Of a stretch of DNA of 60,203 bases, positions 39,132-48,318 are shown piece by piece (position 1 is the first letter of the stretch; each line of letters opens with the position of its first letter). The notes beneath the pieces were generated by a model. The model was given only the letters and a program-made list of their open reading frames with translations, did no database searches and was not told the DNA's origin. Source of the stretch: an uncultured Pseudomonadota bacterium (GTDB lineage: Bacteria > Myxococcota_A > UBA796 > JAFGLY01); the NCBI GenBank assembly GCA_937912125.1, contig CALDOK010000484.1, positions 1 through 60,203 on the forward strand, in the 5' to 3' direction. The translations under genes and the position numbers were made by a program.

Positions 39132-41105
39132 ATGCTCGCCCTCCTCGTCTTCCTGGCCGCCTGTGACTTCCAGGACGACCCCAGCAGCTGGCACGACCAG
39201 CTGCATGCCGACAGCCCGTGCTACCGCGTGGACCTCTTCGATGGCCTGTCCGAGGAGTCCACGGCCGAGCTGCACGATCTGTACGACTGCGTAGACCAGG
39301 GCAACCTGGGCGCCCTCGCGGGGCTGGTGGACTCCCTGGACCAGGACGCCCGCGCCGGCGAGCCAGCCGGCGTCGAGCTCGCCCGTCTGATCAACCACCT
39401 CCCCGACACCGGGATCGACCTGGCGGCCATCTTCGACGCCGCGGTGGTGTTGCTCGAGGACCAGGGCTCGGCTGTGGTCACCGCCGCAGAGCTCGCGGTC
39501 GAGCTCACCTACGGCCAGCCTTTCGATCAGCTGGCCGCCGAGGGCGCACCCAGCGACGCCGCAGCCATGGACGCCGGTCTGGTGACGCCTGCTCTGCCGC
39601 TGGTGCGAGCGCTGGCCACCCAGGCACAGGACCGCGACGATGGGCTGGCTGCGCTGATGGCCAGGGCGCTCCGTGCCGATCCGACCTTCGATGCCGTCGC
39701 CACCTTTCTGGCTGTGGCCGCCAGCGACGAAGTTCTGCTGGCCTCCATCTCGGACGACCTGTTGTCGGACCTGGGCGACGCCATCGAAGCCGCCGAGGAC
39801 GCCAGCAACGACCACGCGGTGGGTGCGTCGGGCAACTCCCTGCGCGACCTGATGGATGCCCTGGTGGTCGCACCCACCGGTGACCAGACAGTGCTCGAGC
39901 TGGTGCTGGATCCCGCACATGCCATGCTGTCCGATCCCGTGGTAGGCTCGAGCCTGGCGGACTCCCTGGGGGCCAGCTCCCGGGGCGGGCACCTGGACGT
40001 GCTGCCATCGCAGCTGGTGATCCTGGCCACCAGCGACGTACACGGCGACAGCCTCCAACCCGGCGAAGACTCGGCGTTGGTGGCCATGCTGCGCCTGCTG
40101 CACACCGCCGACCGAGAGGTGTCCTGCAGCACCCTGGGCATCGAGTGGCTGCACACGGACAACATGAGCGTCTGGCTGCTGCAGCTCATCGCGGATCAGG
40201 AGCCCACCAACGTCGACTTCCTGCTCAACGTCGGGGGCTTCACCCTCAGCTATGGCCAGCTCATCGAAGCCCTGGCCGGCCAGTGCACCGTCGACAGCCA
40301 GCAGTTCGCCGCCGACGCGCCGGCCCTCGAGCGCCTGGTGGACCCGGAAGTGGGCGATCTGCTGGTGGTGCTGCTCGAGCTGCTGCAGGCCCTCGAGCCC
40401 GAAGGCGAAGACAGCCGCATCCCCGAGCTGGTGCAGGTGGTCTCGCTGGTGCACAGCCACCAGCTCTCGGAGCCCATCGAGGAGCTGCTGAAGGATCTCG
40501 CTGGCACGCGGCTGGTCTCCAGCCTGCTGTCCCTCGTTCCACCGCTGATCGACCCCTGGAGCGACCAGGCCTGGTGTGCCAACGGCACCGACTCCTGCGT
40601 CGAGGAGACCTGGGGCGGCTACGCCAGCGATGCCTTCGAGGCGGGCCGCTATCCTCTGGACATCTACGCCTTGTACGAGCTCATCGGCCTGCTCATCCAG
40701 CCCGACGAGACCGGGCGCAGCCCCGCGGCCCGCCTGCGCACCACCCTCCAGCTGGTGGTGGCCCACCAGGCCACCTGGGCTGTGGCCCACAACGCGGCCG
40801 GCTTGCTCCAGGCCCCGGGCTCCCGCACCGGGGGCATCCTGGCCGCACTGCCCAGCTGGACGGAGGTGGACCCGAACTGGAAGCTCCTCTCCACCAGCGC
40901 AGACCTGTTAGAAGACGGGGCTTGCACCACCCCGGCCCTCCGGATCGCCGAGACCGAACCTGTGTTGGACGCCCTGGGCGCTTCTTCCGCTCAGCGAGAG
41001 GGCCCCCTGCCCTTCCTCTCCACGCTGGTCATCGATGGCACACTGGCCGAGGTGCTCGCAAGCCTATCGTTGATCCTGGATCTCTTGCTGGAGGCTCGCT
41101 CGTGA
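39132..41105 (+). CDS. Large helical lipoprotein of unknown function
   Basis: A 657-residue lipoprotein: a very short signal 'MLALLVFLAAC' with lipobox LAAC at residue 11, then 'DFQDDP'. The mature protein is Leu/Ala/Asp-rich and mostly helical, with irregular repeated stretches such as 'LLVVLLELLQALEP' that suggest a HEAT- or armadillo-like solenoid. Several cysteines are spread through it. No motif gives a function. Its stop overlaps the GTG of the uracil phosphoribosyltransferase gene (GTGA), so the pair is coupled. Confidence 0.75.
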   Translation: MLALLVFLAACDFQDDPSSWHDQLHADSPCYRVDLFDGLSEESTAELHDLYDCVDQGNLGALAGLVDSLDQDARAGEPAGVELARLINHLPDTGIDLAAIFDAAVVLLEDQGSAVVTAAELAVELTYGQPFDQLAAEGAPSDAAAMDAGLVTPALPLVRALATQAQDRDDGLAALMARALRADPTFDAVATFLAVAASDEVLLASISDDLLSDLGDAIEAAEDASNDHAVGASGNSLRDLMDALVVAPTGDQTVLELVLDPAHAMLSDPVVGSSLADSLGASSRGGHLDVLPSQLVILATSDVHGDSLQPGEDSALVAMLRLLHTADREVSCSTLGIEWLHTDNMSVWLLQLIADQEPTNVDFLLNVGGFTLSYGQLIEALAGQCTVDSQQFAADAPALERLVDPEVGDLLVVLLELLQALEPEGEDSRIPELVQVVSLVHSHQLSEPIEELLKDLAGTRLVSSLLSLVPPLIDPWSDQAWCANGTDSCVEETWGGYASDAFEAGRYPLDIYALYELIGLLIQPDETGRSPAARLRTTLQLVVAHQATWAVAHNAAGLLQAPGSRTGGILAALPSWTEVDPNWKLLSTSADLLEDGACTTPALRIAETEPVLDALGASSAQREGPLPFLSTLVIDGTLAEVLASLSLILDLLLEARS

Positions 41106-41926
41106 CCCACCCCACCGACTCTCAGTTCCGCGCCCTTCCCCTGCCCTCCCGCGGCGTCGACCATCGCTACGGCGACCGGGTCTGCCTGCACTCCTTCCCT
41201 TACCCGCTCACCTTGCTCACGCGGCTGTCCTCTCCCCAGACCACCCAGCCCCTGTTCAATCTGCTGCTGGGTGACCTGTACCGCTTCCTCATCGGCAAGG
41301 TGGCCAGCCTCGAGCTGGCCCAGGTCTCGGTGGAGCAGCCCACCCGCATGCAGCCCATCAACCCCGAGGGCGTGATCCGCGGCAGCGTGCTCGACCCCCA
41401 CCAGAAGATCATCATCGTCGACGTGGCCCGGGCCGGCATCATGCCCTCCCAGCTGTTCTTCGACGGCCTGTGCACCCTGCTGGACCCCGGCGCCGTGCGC
41501 CAGGACCACGTCTTCATGAACCGTCGCACCAACGACAAGGGCGAGGTCATCGGCGTGGACATGTCCGGCTCCAAGATCGGCGGCCCGGTCAACGAGCGCC
41601 TGGTGATCATCCCCGATCCCATGGGAGCCACGGGCTCCAGCATGATCCGCACCATGGAGCTGTACCGGGAGCGCGCCGAGGGTGCCCCCACGCGCTTCGT
41701 GTGCGTCAACCTGATCGTCACCCCCCAGTACATCAAGCGGCTGGTCACCGAGGCCCCGGACGTCACCATCCACGCCGTGCGCCTGGACCGCGGCCTGTCT
41801 CCCCAGGAGGTCCTCGACCGCGCTCCCGGCGAGCTGTGGGATCGCGAGAACGGGCTGAACGCCGAGGACTACATCGTCCCAGGTGCAGGCGGCGTGGGCG
41901 AGCTCATCAACAACGCCCTGTTTTAG
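41102..41926 (+). CDS. Uracil phosphoribosyltransferase-like protein
   Basis: A 274-residue type I phosphoribosyltransferase (usual bacterial Upp is about 208). 'IIIVDVARAGIMPSQL' matches the Upp 'ILRAGLGM' region and 'IIPDPMGATGSSM' is the PRPP loop, close to 'VDPMLATGGS'. The C-terminus 'YIVPGAGGVGELINNALF' replaces the Upp end 'YIIPGLGDAGDKIFGTK', so the Asp in GDAGD near the uracil pocket is missing. About 30 extra residues precede it. Uracil salvage is the family role, but the base used may differ. The GTG start has GGAGG seven bases upstream. Confidence 0.85.
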   Translation: MTHPTDSQFRALPLPSRGVDHRYGDRVCLHSFPYPLTLLTRLSSPQTTQPLFNLLLGDLYRFLIGKVASLELAQVSVEQPTRMQPINPEGVIRGSVLDPHQKIIIVDVARAGIMPSQLFFDGLCTLLDPGAVRQDHVFMNRRTNDKGEVIGVDMSGSKIGGPVNERLVIIPDPMGATGSSMIRTMELYRERAEGAPTRFVCVNLIVTPQYIKRLVTEAPDVTIHAVRLDRGLSPQEVLDRAPGELWDRENGLNAEDYIVPGAGGVGELINNALF

Positions 41927-41935
41927 GAAGCCTCC

Positions 41936-42340
41936 ATGGAAGCCATCCACAGCTCTGGCGCGCCCAGCGCCATCGCCCCCTACAGCCAGGCCATCCGGCA
42001 CCAGGGGCTGCTGTACACCTGCGGCCAGATCGCCCTGGATCCAGCCTCGGGCAAGCTCGTGACGGGGGGCATCGAGGCCCAGACCCACCAGGCCATGAAG
42101 AACCTGGCGGCGGTGGTCAAGGCCGGCGGTTCGCGCATGAGCCAGGTGATCAAGACCACGGTGTTCCTGGCCGACATGGCCGACTACCCCAAGGTCAACG
42201 CGATCTACCTCGAGTACTTTCCCCAGGCGCCACGCCCGGCCCGTTCAGCCGTGGCCGTGGCCGGGCTTCCCCTGGGGGCCCTGATCGAGATCGACTGCAT
42301 CGCAGCTTGCGAGCCGGCAGACCAGACCTACCAGTACTAG
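41936..42340 (+). CDS. ridA: RidA/YjgF-family enamine/imine deaminase
   Basis: RidA hydrolyses reactive 2-aminoacrylate-type enamines. The 134-residue protein contains 'GAPSAIAPYSQAIRH', 'LYTCGQIALDP', 'VIKTTVFLADMADYPKVN' and 'PRPARSAVAVAGLPLGALIE', including the conserved Arg of the PARS motif that binds the carboxylate. Standard trimer-forming length. It lies ten bases after the phosphoribosyltransferase gene. Confidence 0.94.
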   Translation: MEAIHSSGAPSAIAPYSQAIRHQGLLYTCGQIALDPASGKLVTGGIEAQTHQAMKNLAAVVKAGGSRMSQVIKTTVFLADMADYPKVNAIYLEYFPQAPRPARSAVAVAGLPLGALIEIDCIAACEPADQTYQY

Positions 42341-42388
42341 CAGTCAGCGGTACCAGCGGCCTACTGGCCCGGAACCTCGACGGCCACG

Positions 42389-43594
42389 CTATGTGCGGCG
42401 ACGGCGACGGCGACGGGACTTGCTCTGGGGCCTGCCGGCCTCGATGCCTTGGGCCACGACCTCGAGCAGCTCGGCGCCGTAGCGCTGGATCTGCCAGCGG
42501 CGAAGCTCGCTGACCTCGGAGAGCTGGTCCAGGGTGCTGGGCAGCACGGCCGCGAGGTCACGCAGCACCGCATTGGAGCCGATGATGGCGGGCGGGAGGT
42601 TGTCCTTGGCGACCTGCCGGCTGCGCCAGGTCTTGAGGGACTCCACAACGCTGGCGTTGGCCGGTCCATGGCCGGAGCGGGCTTTCTTGCGGGCGGGGGC
42701 GCTGGGGAGGGGGCGCTCGTCCTCGAGCCCCTGTGCCACGGCAGCGACCAGAGCATGGCCGTGCTGGCGCACCAGCGCGGAGGTCTTGCGCACCAGAACG
42801 CCCAGCTCATCAAGATCCTTGGGCTGGCGCTGGGCCACCAACGCGAGGACGCGATCGGGGATGACCTTGAACACCGGACGGTCCATGGAGCTGGCCTGTT
42901 GCTCCCGGTACTCGTACAGCGCCCGCAGCACCCTGGTGCTGGTGGCGTCCAGGCCGCTGATCCCCTTGATCCTGAGGAAGTCCCCGGGATCGGGCGTGCG
43001 GCCCTGCCACTCCCGCTTCTGGATCAGCTCGCACTCTTCGGCCACGGCCTGTGACCAGCCGGCGCGCTCGAGCCGATACTGCAGCACCTCGCGCAGCGCC
43101 AGCAGCCAGTGGGTGTCGCCGCGGGCGTACTCGAGGTGCTCGTCGAGCAGAGGGCGACGGGCCCAGTCATGGCGCTGGTAGCGCTTGTCCAGGTCGACCG
43201 CGAAGGTCCCGCCGAGCAGATCGGCCAGCCCCAGCCGGGGCAGGTTCAGGAACTGGGCCGCGATCATGGTGTCGAACAGCCCGGCCAGCGAGACGTCGTA
43301 GTCACGCTTGAGGCTGACCACGTCGTAGTCGCAGCCGTGCAGGACCTTGACCTGATCGGGATCCTGGAGGAGCTCGGCCAGGGGGCCCAGGCCCGAGATG
43401 GCGAGGGTGTCGATCACGAAGTCGGTGCCAGGGATGGAAACCTGGATCAGGCAGACTTTTTCGCGGTAGTGGTGGAAGGAATCCGCCTCGAGGTCCACCG
43501 CGATGGCCGGCAGCCCGCGCATGGCATCTACGGCCGCGGCGAGCGCCTCATCGCAATCGACAAGTACCAGGGGGACATCCCCAAACATATTCAC
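42389..43594 (-). CDS. rnd: Ribonuclease D
   Basis: A 3'-5' exoribonuclease of tRNA processing. The DEDDy site is complete: Asp/Glu in 'AIAVDLEADSFHHY', Asp in 'VLHGCDYDVVSL', and Tyr/Asp in 'EYARGDTHWLLAL'. An HRDC-type domain follows (about 210-290), then a second helical domain and an Arg-rich C-terminus ('SKSRRRRRRRT'). 401 residues, close to the usual 375. GGAGTGA precedes the ATG. A perfect palindrome lies 35 bases upstream. Confidence 0.93.
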   Translation of the reverse strand: MNMFGDVPLVLVDCDEALAAAVDAMRGLPAIAVDLEADSFHHYREKVCLIQVSIPGTDFVIDTLAISGLGPLAELLQDPDQVKVLHGCDYDVVSLKRDYDVSLAGLFDTMIAAQFLNLPRLGLADLLGGTFAVDLDKRYQRHDWARRPLLDEHLEYARGDTHWLLALREVLQYRLERAGWSQAVAEECELIQKREWQGRTPDPGDFLRIKGISGLDATSTRVLRALYEYREQQASSMDRPVFKVIPDRVLALVAQRQPKDLDELGVLVRKTSALVRQHGHALVAAVAQGLEDERPLPSAPARKKARSGHGPANASVVESLKTWRSRQVAKDNLPPAIIGSNAVLRDLAAVLPSTLDQLSEVSELRRWQIQRYGAELLEVVAQGIEAGRPQSKSRRRRRRRT

Positions 43595-43628
43595 TCCAGC
43601 TCAGCATCTGCTGTCAGCCAGACAACAC

Positions 43629-43642
43629 CAGATCCGGATCTG
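43629..43642. promoter_or_regulatory. 14-base perfect palindrome between rnd and a membrane-protein gene
   Basis: CAGATCCGGATCTG, a perfect dyad in the 137-base divergent gap. Its position suits a regulator binding site; nothing else identifies it. Confidence 0.4.
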
Positions 43643-43731
43643 CCCGACTTGGCGAGCTTGATAACGCGCTGCCCCTCTCCCCGCAGTCAGGGCGGCTTTC
43701 TCGCCTGGCTACGGGAGGCTATCATCCAGGC

Positions 43732-45465
43732 GTGCGCCGCTCCCTCCCCTTGCTGCCCCTGGCCCTCGCACCCGTCGTGCTGCTGCGGGGCAGCCTGGCG
43801 CCCGGGCGAATCCCCGGCCAGCCCTTCGGCGAGGGCTGGGGCCACCTGTTCGCCATGGGCCAGCTCGGCCGCTGGCTCTGCGGAGAAGCGCGGCTTGGGC
43901 AGGCCGACCTGCTGGCCTACCCGGACGGCATGAGGTTCTGGCCGGTGGACCCCCTCACCACACTGCTGGCCTCGTCCCTCGACATCATCGCTGGCCGCAG
44001 CGCCCACGGCGGCGCCGCCGCCCTGAGCGTCACGGTCCTCCTGCTCGTGACGCTCACGGGGGTGGGCGCCTGGTTGTTGGCCCGCAGCCTCGGTGCCAAG
44101 CCCTGGGCTGCGAGCGCGGCGGCCCTGGCCATCCAGCTCCACCCATTCCTGCTTCGCAGCGCCTCTGACACCATCGTCGAGGTCCTGGCGCTGGGCCCCC
44201 TGCTGATCCTGGGGGCTCTGGCGGTGCGCCTGTGGGAGAACGTCACCCCGCGCCGCTTGCTCGCCTCGGCGCTCGCCATGCTGGCCACCGCGCTGTGCAG
44301 CCCCTACTACGCTATCTACGCCATGATCCTGTGGGCCGCACTGCTCCCCTGGGCCATGTGGCGACGAAAGACTCCCCGTTGGCTCGGCTTGGGGGGGGTG
44401 CTGCTGGTGGCGGGAGCCTTGGCCGCAGCTCCGCTGCTCTGGGCTGAGAGCGGCCCGGGCGGCCGCATGGACGAGCGCTTCGGAGGCGGCGGGTTCCAGC
44501 TGTCGCCCTCGGGCCAGGTGCTGCTGTCCGAGAGGGGCGCCATCGAGCCCGCGCCGCGCAGCGTCCGGGGCCCAGGTCCAGGCCCCACGAGCGTCCGGGC
44601 CGCGGGGCACTCGGGGGAGCAAGGGACGCCCCCAGCGTGGATGTGGCTGGCGCGTCGTTTCCCGGGTGGGCTGTGCTGCATGGTGGCTCTGCTCATGGGC
44701 CTGGCCGTCCGTCGCAGCCGCCCACTGGCCGTGCTCGCGCTGGTCATGTTCGCCCTCGGCGCCGGCCCACCGCTGATCAGGCATGCCATGACGCCCGGCC
44801 CCAGCGATGTCTCGAGCCCCCTACAGGAGCTGCTGCAGCTGCTGCCCATGACCGATCGCATCGGGAACGCCCAGCGCTTGGTGTTGCTCTACGCCCTGCC
44901 CGCCCTCGTCGCGGGAGGGGTCGCCGCCGCGTCCCGCTGGCCACTGGCCGTGCTGCTGGGCGCCGTGGCCATCGCCGAGTCCTGGATGATCATGCCCGCG
45001 CTGCGCCTTCCCCACACCGAGATCAGCGTGGACACCGCCCTGCTCGAGCAGATCGACGGGCCGGTGGTGACCTTTCCAATGGGCGATCCGCCCACCTGGA
45101 ATCCGCAGGCTACTCCCAAGCGGGCACTCTACCTGGCCACCCTCCACGGCGGCGCGACCGCGGGCGACTACGGTCGCGGCCGCCTCCCCGCAGATCTGGG
45201 CCTGGTGGCCACCCTGTCCGCCTGGGCCCGCGCTCCCCTCGCGCCTCAAGCCGCGAAGGCCGCGGCCCAGGGCGAGCTCCCGGCCCCGGCTCCCCAAGGG
45301 TTCGCGTGGCTGCTGGTGCTCCACGAGTCCCTGGACAGCGCACAGATCCAGTCCCTTCACCAGCGGGCGGAGCAGCGCTGGGGCGCCCCCGCGATGCGCA
45401 GCGACTGGGGCGCCGTCTACCCGCTGGGCGCCACCGACCAGCCTGACGCCGGCGACGCGCTCTGA
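43732..45465 (+). CDS. Polytopic membrane protein, GT-C-like
   Basis: A 577-residue protein with about 11 predicted membrane helices in residues 1-430 and a soluble C-terminal part. An early loop, 'PFGEGWGHLFAMGQLGRWL' and 'YPDGMRFWPVDPLTTLL', resembles the first periplasmic loop of GT-C sugar transferases, and a long loop near 245-305 is Gly/Pro-rich. No sugar substrate can be read. The start is a GTG. It converges on the OmpA-domain gene with no gap between stops. Confidence 0.65.
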   Translation: MRRSLPLLPLALAPVVLLRGSLAPGRIPGQPFGEGWGHLFAMGQLGRWLCGEARLGQADLLAYPDGMRFWPVDPLTTLLASSLDIIAGRSAHGGAAALSVTVLLLVTLTGVGAWLLARSLGAKPWAASAAALAIQLHPFLLRSASDTIVEVLALGPLLILGALAVRLWENVTPRRLLASALAMLATALCSPYYAIYAMILWAALLPWAMWRRKTPRWLGLGGVLLVAGALAAAPLLWAESGPGGRMDERFGGGGFQLSPSGQVLLSERGAIEPAPRSVRGPGPGPTSVRAAGHSGEQGTPPAWMWLARRFPGGLCCMVALLMGLAVRRSRPLAVLALVMFALGAGPPLIRHAMTPGPSDVSSPLQELLQLLPMTDRIGNAQRLVLLYALPALVAGGVAAASRWPLAVLLGAVAIAESWMIMPALRLPHTEISVDTALLEQIDGPVVTFPMGDPPTWNPQATPKRALYLATLHGGATAGDYGRGRLPADLGLVATLSAWARAPLAPQAAKAAAQGELPAPAPQGFAWLLVLHESLDSAQIQSLHQRAEQRWGAPAMRSDWGAVYPLGATDQPDAGDAL

Positions 45466-46179
45466 TCAGTGACGCTTGGCGGGCGGACGATGGCCCTTCT
45501 TGCCCTGGCGGGGCGGACGTCCTTGCTCCATGAGCGCCTGGTAGGTGGGCAGGGTGCTGAGATCGGGCAGCAGCACCACCTCGATGCGCCGATTCTTGGC
45601 CTTGCCGGCGGCGGAGTCGTTGGGTCCCACCGGGCGCGTCTCCGCGAAGGTGGCGGCGGAGATGTGGTCGGCGGCCATGCCGGCCGCGATCATCACCTGC
45701 ACCACGTTGATGGCGCGGGCCGAACCGAGGTGCCAGTTCGAGGGGAAGGCGGCGCTGGCGATGGGCTCGCTGTCGGTGTGGCCCTCGACCTGGAACTCGC
45801 GATCGCTGCGCTTGGCCAGCAGCCTGGAGACCTCGGTGACCGTGGCCCGCCCCTCGGCAGAGAGATCGGCGGAGCCCGAGGGGAAGAGCACGTCCGCGGC
45901 CATGCCGATGACGATACGCCCTTCGTCGACGGTGACCTCCAGCACTCCGCGATCGACGAGAGGCTGGAACTCCCGGCGCAGCTCCGCCAGCTTCTGGGCG
46001 GCGGTCTCGGCCAGCACGGAGCCCTTCCTGAGGTCCTCGTCGAGCTTGGCGATGCGCTGCTGCTGTGCAGTCACGGTTTCCTGCGAGGCCGCGTACTGGC
46101 TCTCGAGGGCGAGGTACTGGGACTTGGACACGCAGCCAACGGCCAGGGCCAGCGACACGGCGACGACGAGCTTCCTCAT
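45466..46179 (-). CDS. OmpA-domain lipoprotein
   Basis: A 237-residue lipoprotein: signal 'KLVVAVSLALAVGC' with the cysteine at about 16, a coiled coil (about 25-75, 'ALESQYAASQETVTAQQQRI'), then an OmpA/MotB-like peptidoglycan-binding domain with 'VLFPSGSADLSAEG', 'VEGHTDSEPI', 'FPSNWHLGSARAINVV' and 'NRRIEVVLLP'. The FPSNW-LSxARA form is typical of MotB-type domains. It would tie the outer membrane to peptidoglycan. AAGGAG precedes the ATG at 46179; a basic tail ends it. Confidence 0.9.
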   Translation of the reverse strand: MRKLVVAVSLALAVGCVSKSQYLALESQYAASQETVTAQQQRIAKLDEDLRKGSVLAETAAQKLAELRREFQPLVDRGVLEVTVDEGRIVIGMAADVLFPSGSADLSAEGRATVTEVSRLLAKRSDREFQVEGHTDSEPIASAAFPSNWHLGSARAINVVQVMIAAGMAADHISAATFAETRPVGPNDSAAGKAKNRRIEVVLLPDLSTLPTYQALMEQGRPPRQGKKGHRPPAKRH

Positions 46180-46249
46180 GGGATTCTCCTTGCGATTGAA
46201 CAATGGAGGGTAGCACGACTCCCCACCCCGACGCGAGACGGGTCCAGGG

Positions 46250-48313
46250 CTAGGGCCGGCCGGTCCAGACGGGGGCGGTGACTGCCCATTCGGGCGCGGG
46301 AAGATCCTGGGGACCCCAGGCCAGGGCCAGCACATAGCGCCCGCTGGGGACCACCCGCCGCACGGCGAGGCGGCTTGGCTCGGTGCCGCCGGACAGATCC
46401 CACTGCTCGAAGATCTCGCCATCCACCACCAGGGCGGCGCCGGCGAGGGCCCGATCCCGCGGCGCCAACACCTCGAGCCACACCGTGCGGGGCTGGCGCC
46501 CGGTACAGAGCCCCCCGGACTCTACGCCGTCCACCTCGAGGGCCAGGAACGGGCCGGTGCCCGCCACCGTGCGCCCCTCGAGCAGGCCGCTCTGGACCTC
46601 CACGGCCGGGAAGCTGGCGTTGTGACCCAGCCGAACCCAGGTCAAGGGGCCGGTGGGGGTGAGGTCTACCCAGGCGTCGTAGAGCTCGAGCAGGACGTCG
46701 AGCTGGTGTAGACCCTCGAGGCGCACCATGTCCGGCCTGGGTTCCCACTCCATGGCGGGGCCGGCCGCCTCGAGCCAGGGCACGTCCACCGCCAGCAGCC
46801 TGTGCTGGCTTTGGTTTCCCGCGGCGACCCTGAGGATGTCCTCCGCCACCAGATCCTTCCACGCCACCGCGCCGTGGGCCGGCTTGCGCCGGTTGCTCGA
46901 GACCGGCCACGCCAGCACCGTTCCCTGCTCAGGACTGACCGCCCAGCTGGCGTCGTCCGTGCGCAGCCCGCCGTCCCACGGCTGCTCCAGCTCGGCGACA
47001 GCGACCTCATCGGGGGCCCCCACCACGGCGTAGGCGACCCCGCGGGCCGCGACCCTGGCCAGCGCCTGGGCCGCGGGTATCCGAGAATAGCGGGAGGGCC
47101 AGGTCTCGACCTCGAGCTCGGCCAGGGCCCAGCCCGCGGGTGGGCCCGGCCCGTCCACGACGACCTCCAGCTCGACCCGCCCCTGCAACCGCGCCAGGCT
47201 GCGGTGTGCACGGGGATAGAGCGGGCCCGCATCGACCTCGATGTCCCAGGTGCCAGCACCCAGCCCGAGCCAGCTGCCTGGAGGCTCCACCGGGTGCTGC
47301 GTCATGCGTCCGTGGGAGTCGATGGCCGTGGCCAGCGCAGGCAGCGCCTGGCCCTGACGATCCACCACCCGAACCCCCAGCCAGCCCTCGGCCCCCAAGG
47401 GCAGATCGCCCCCAGCGCTCAGGTCTTGCACGGGGCCAGCGCCGTAGCCCGTCGCCAGCGCCCGCAGCCCGGTGGCGCCGACCGGCGCGAAGCCTGCGAA
47501 CCCGCCATCCTGGTCCACTGGCAGCCAGCCCACCGGCTCGGACCCGGCCAGGATCTCCACCCCCTGCCCAGCGGTGACCCCCTCCACCGAGACCCCTCCA
47601 GGCCACAGGGCGGCCATCACCTCGGAGGGCTCCCCGGCAGCGAAGCGCTCGCCGCCTTCGAACAAGACGCCGCCACCCAGGTCGGTGGCCCGCCCATCGA
47701 TGCCCACCATCACGCCTTCGCGGCGCAGGGTAGAGCCCGCCAGCTCCGCGCCCGCGTTGGGCATGAGCCAGAAGCCATCGGCACCCTGGATGCCCAGGGC
47801 GAAGTCGTCGGGGCCCAGGGTGTAGTGGATGGTCACCGTCTCCGCCGGCGGCTCTGCGGCGCCGAAGCCTTCCAGGAACGTGATGGGCGTGGGGACGCCG
47901 GTGACGTGGATGGCCGCGCCGTTTGGGCCTTGCTCGAGCTCGACGGAGGTCTGAGACAGCCAGCCCATGCCCACCAGGGGCACCAGCTCGACCAGGGCAT
48001 CCTGGCCCCCCGGGGGGGCCGCGTCGATGAGCGTGCCGCCTCCCCCTTCGAGCAGGGAGAGGGGAGCGCCGGCGTCGCGGATGACGAAGCGGGCCCAGGC
48101 GTTCTCGATGAGGTAGTCGGCCCGCCGACCCTCGCCACCATCGATGGCCTCGTCGTCGCAGGGGATACGGCGCGCCCGCGCCATACCTGCCTCGACGCCG
48201 TCGACATCGCAGCTCTCGTAGGGCCCCGTGTCGGCCACGAAGTCCCTACAGCCCAAGATCCCCAGCGCGAGCAGGCAGGGGACCAGCAGCCGAGCCTTGG
48301 GGCAGACCGCCAG
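46250..48313 (-). CDS. Large lipoprotein with degenerate PHP (CehA/McbA-like) C-terminus
   Basis: A 687-residue exported lipoprotein: 'LLVPCLLALGILGC' ends a signal, followed by 'RDFVADTGPY'. The early region 'ADYLIENAWARFVIRDAG' and the C-terminal 'TWVRLGHNASFPAV' and 'LEGRTVAGTGPFLALEVDG' recall CehA/McbA metallohydrolases, but the GSD-x-H metal ligands are absent. This assignment is tentative. No ATG, GTG or TTG fits the start; the only reasonable codon is CTG at 48313, eight bases after GAGGAG. It lies five bases after the stop of the upstream lipoprotein gene, so translation is probably coupled. Confidence 0.65.
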   Translation of the reverse strand: MAVCPKARLLVPCLLALGILGCRDFVADTGPYESCDVDGVEAGMARARRIPCDDEAIDGGEGRRADYLIENAWARFVIRDAGAPLSLLEGGGGTLIDAAPPGGQDALVELVPLVGMGWLSQTSVELEQGPNGAAIHVTGVPTPITFLEGFGAAEPPAETVTIHYTLGPDDFALGIQGADGFWLMPNAGAELAGSTLRREGVMVGIDGRATDLGGGVLFEGGERFAAGEPSEVMAALWPGGVSVEGVTAGQGVEILAGSEPVGWLPVDQDGGFAGFAPVGATGLRALATGYGAGPVQDLSAGGDLPLGAEGWLGVRVVDRQGQALPALATAIDSHGRMTQHPVEPPGSWLGLGAGTWDIEVDAGPLYPRAHRSLARLQGRVELEVVVDGPGPPAGWALAELEVETWPSRYSRIPAAQALARVAARGVAYAVVGAPDEVAVAELEQPWDGGLRTDDASWAVSPEQGTVLAWPVSSNRRKPAHGAVAWKDLVAEDILRVAAGNQSQHRLLAVDVPWLEAAGPAMEWEPRPDMVRLEGLHQLDVLLELYDAWVDLTPTGPLTWVRLGHNASFPAVEVQSGLLEGRTVAGTGPFLALEVDGVESGGLCTGRQPRTVWLEVLAPRDRALAGAALVVDGEIFEQWDLSGGTEPSRLAVRRVVPSGRYVLALAWGPQDLPAPEWAVTAPVWTGRP

Positions 48314-48318
48314 GAGTG

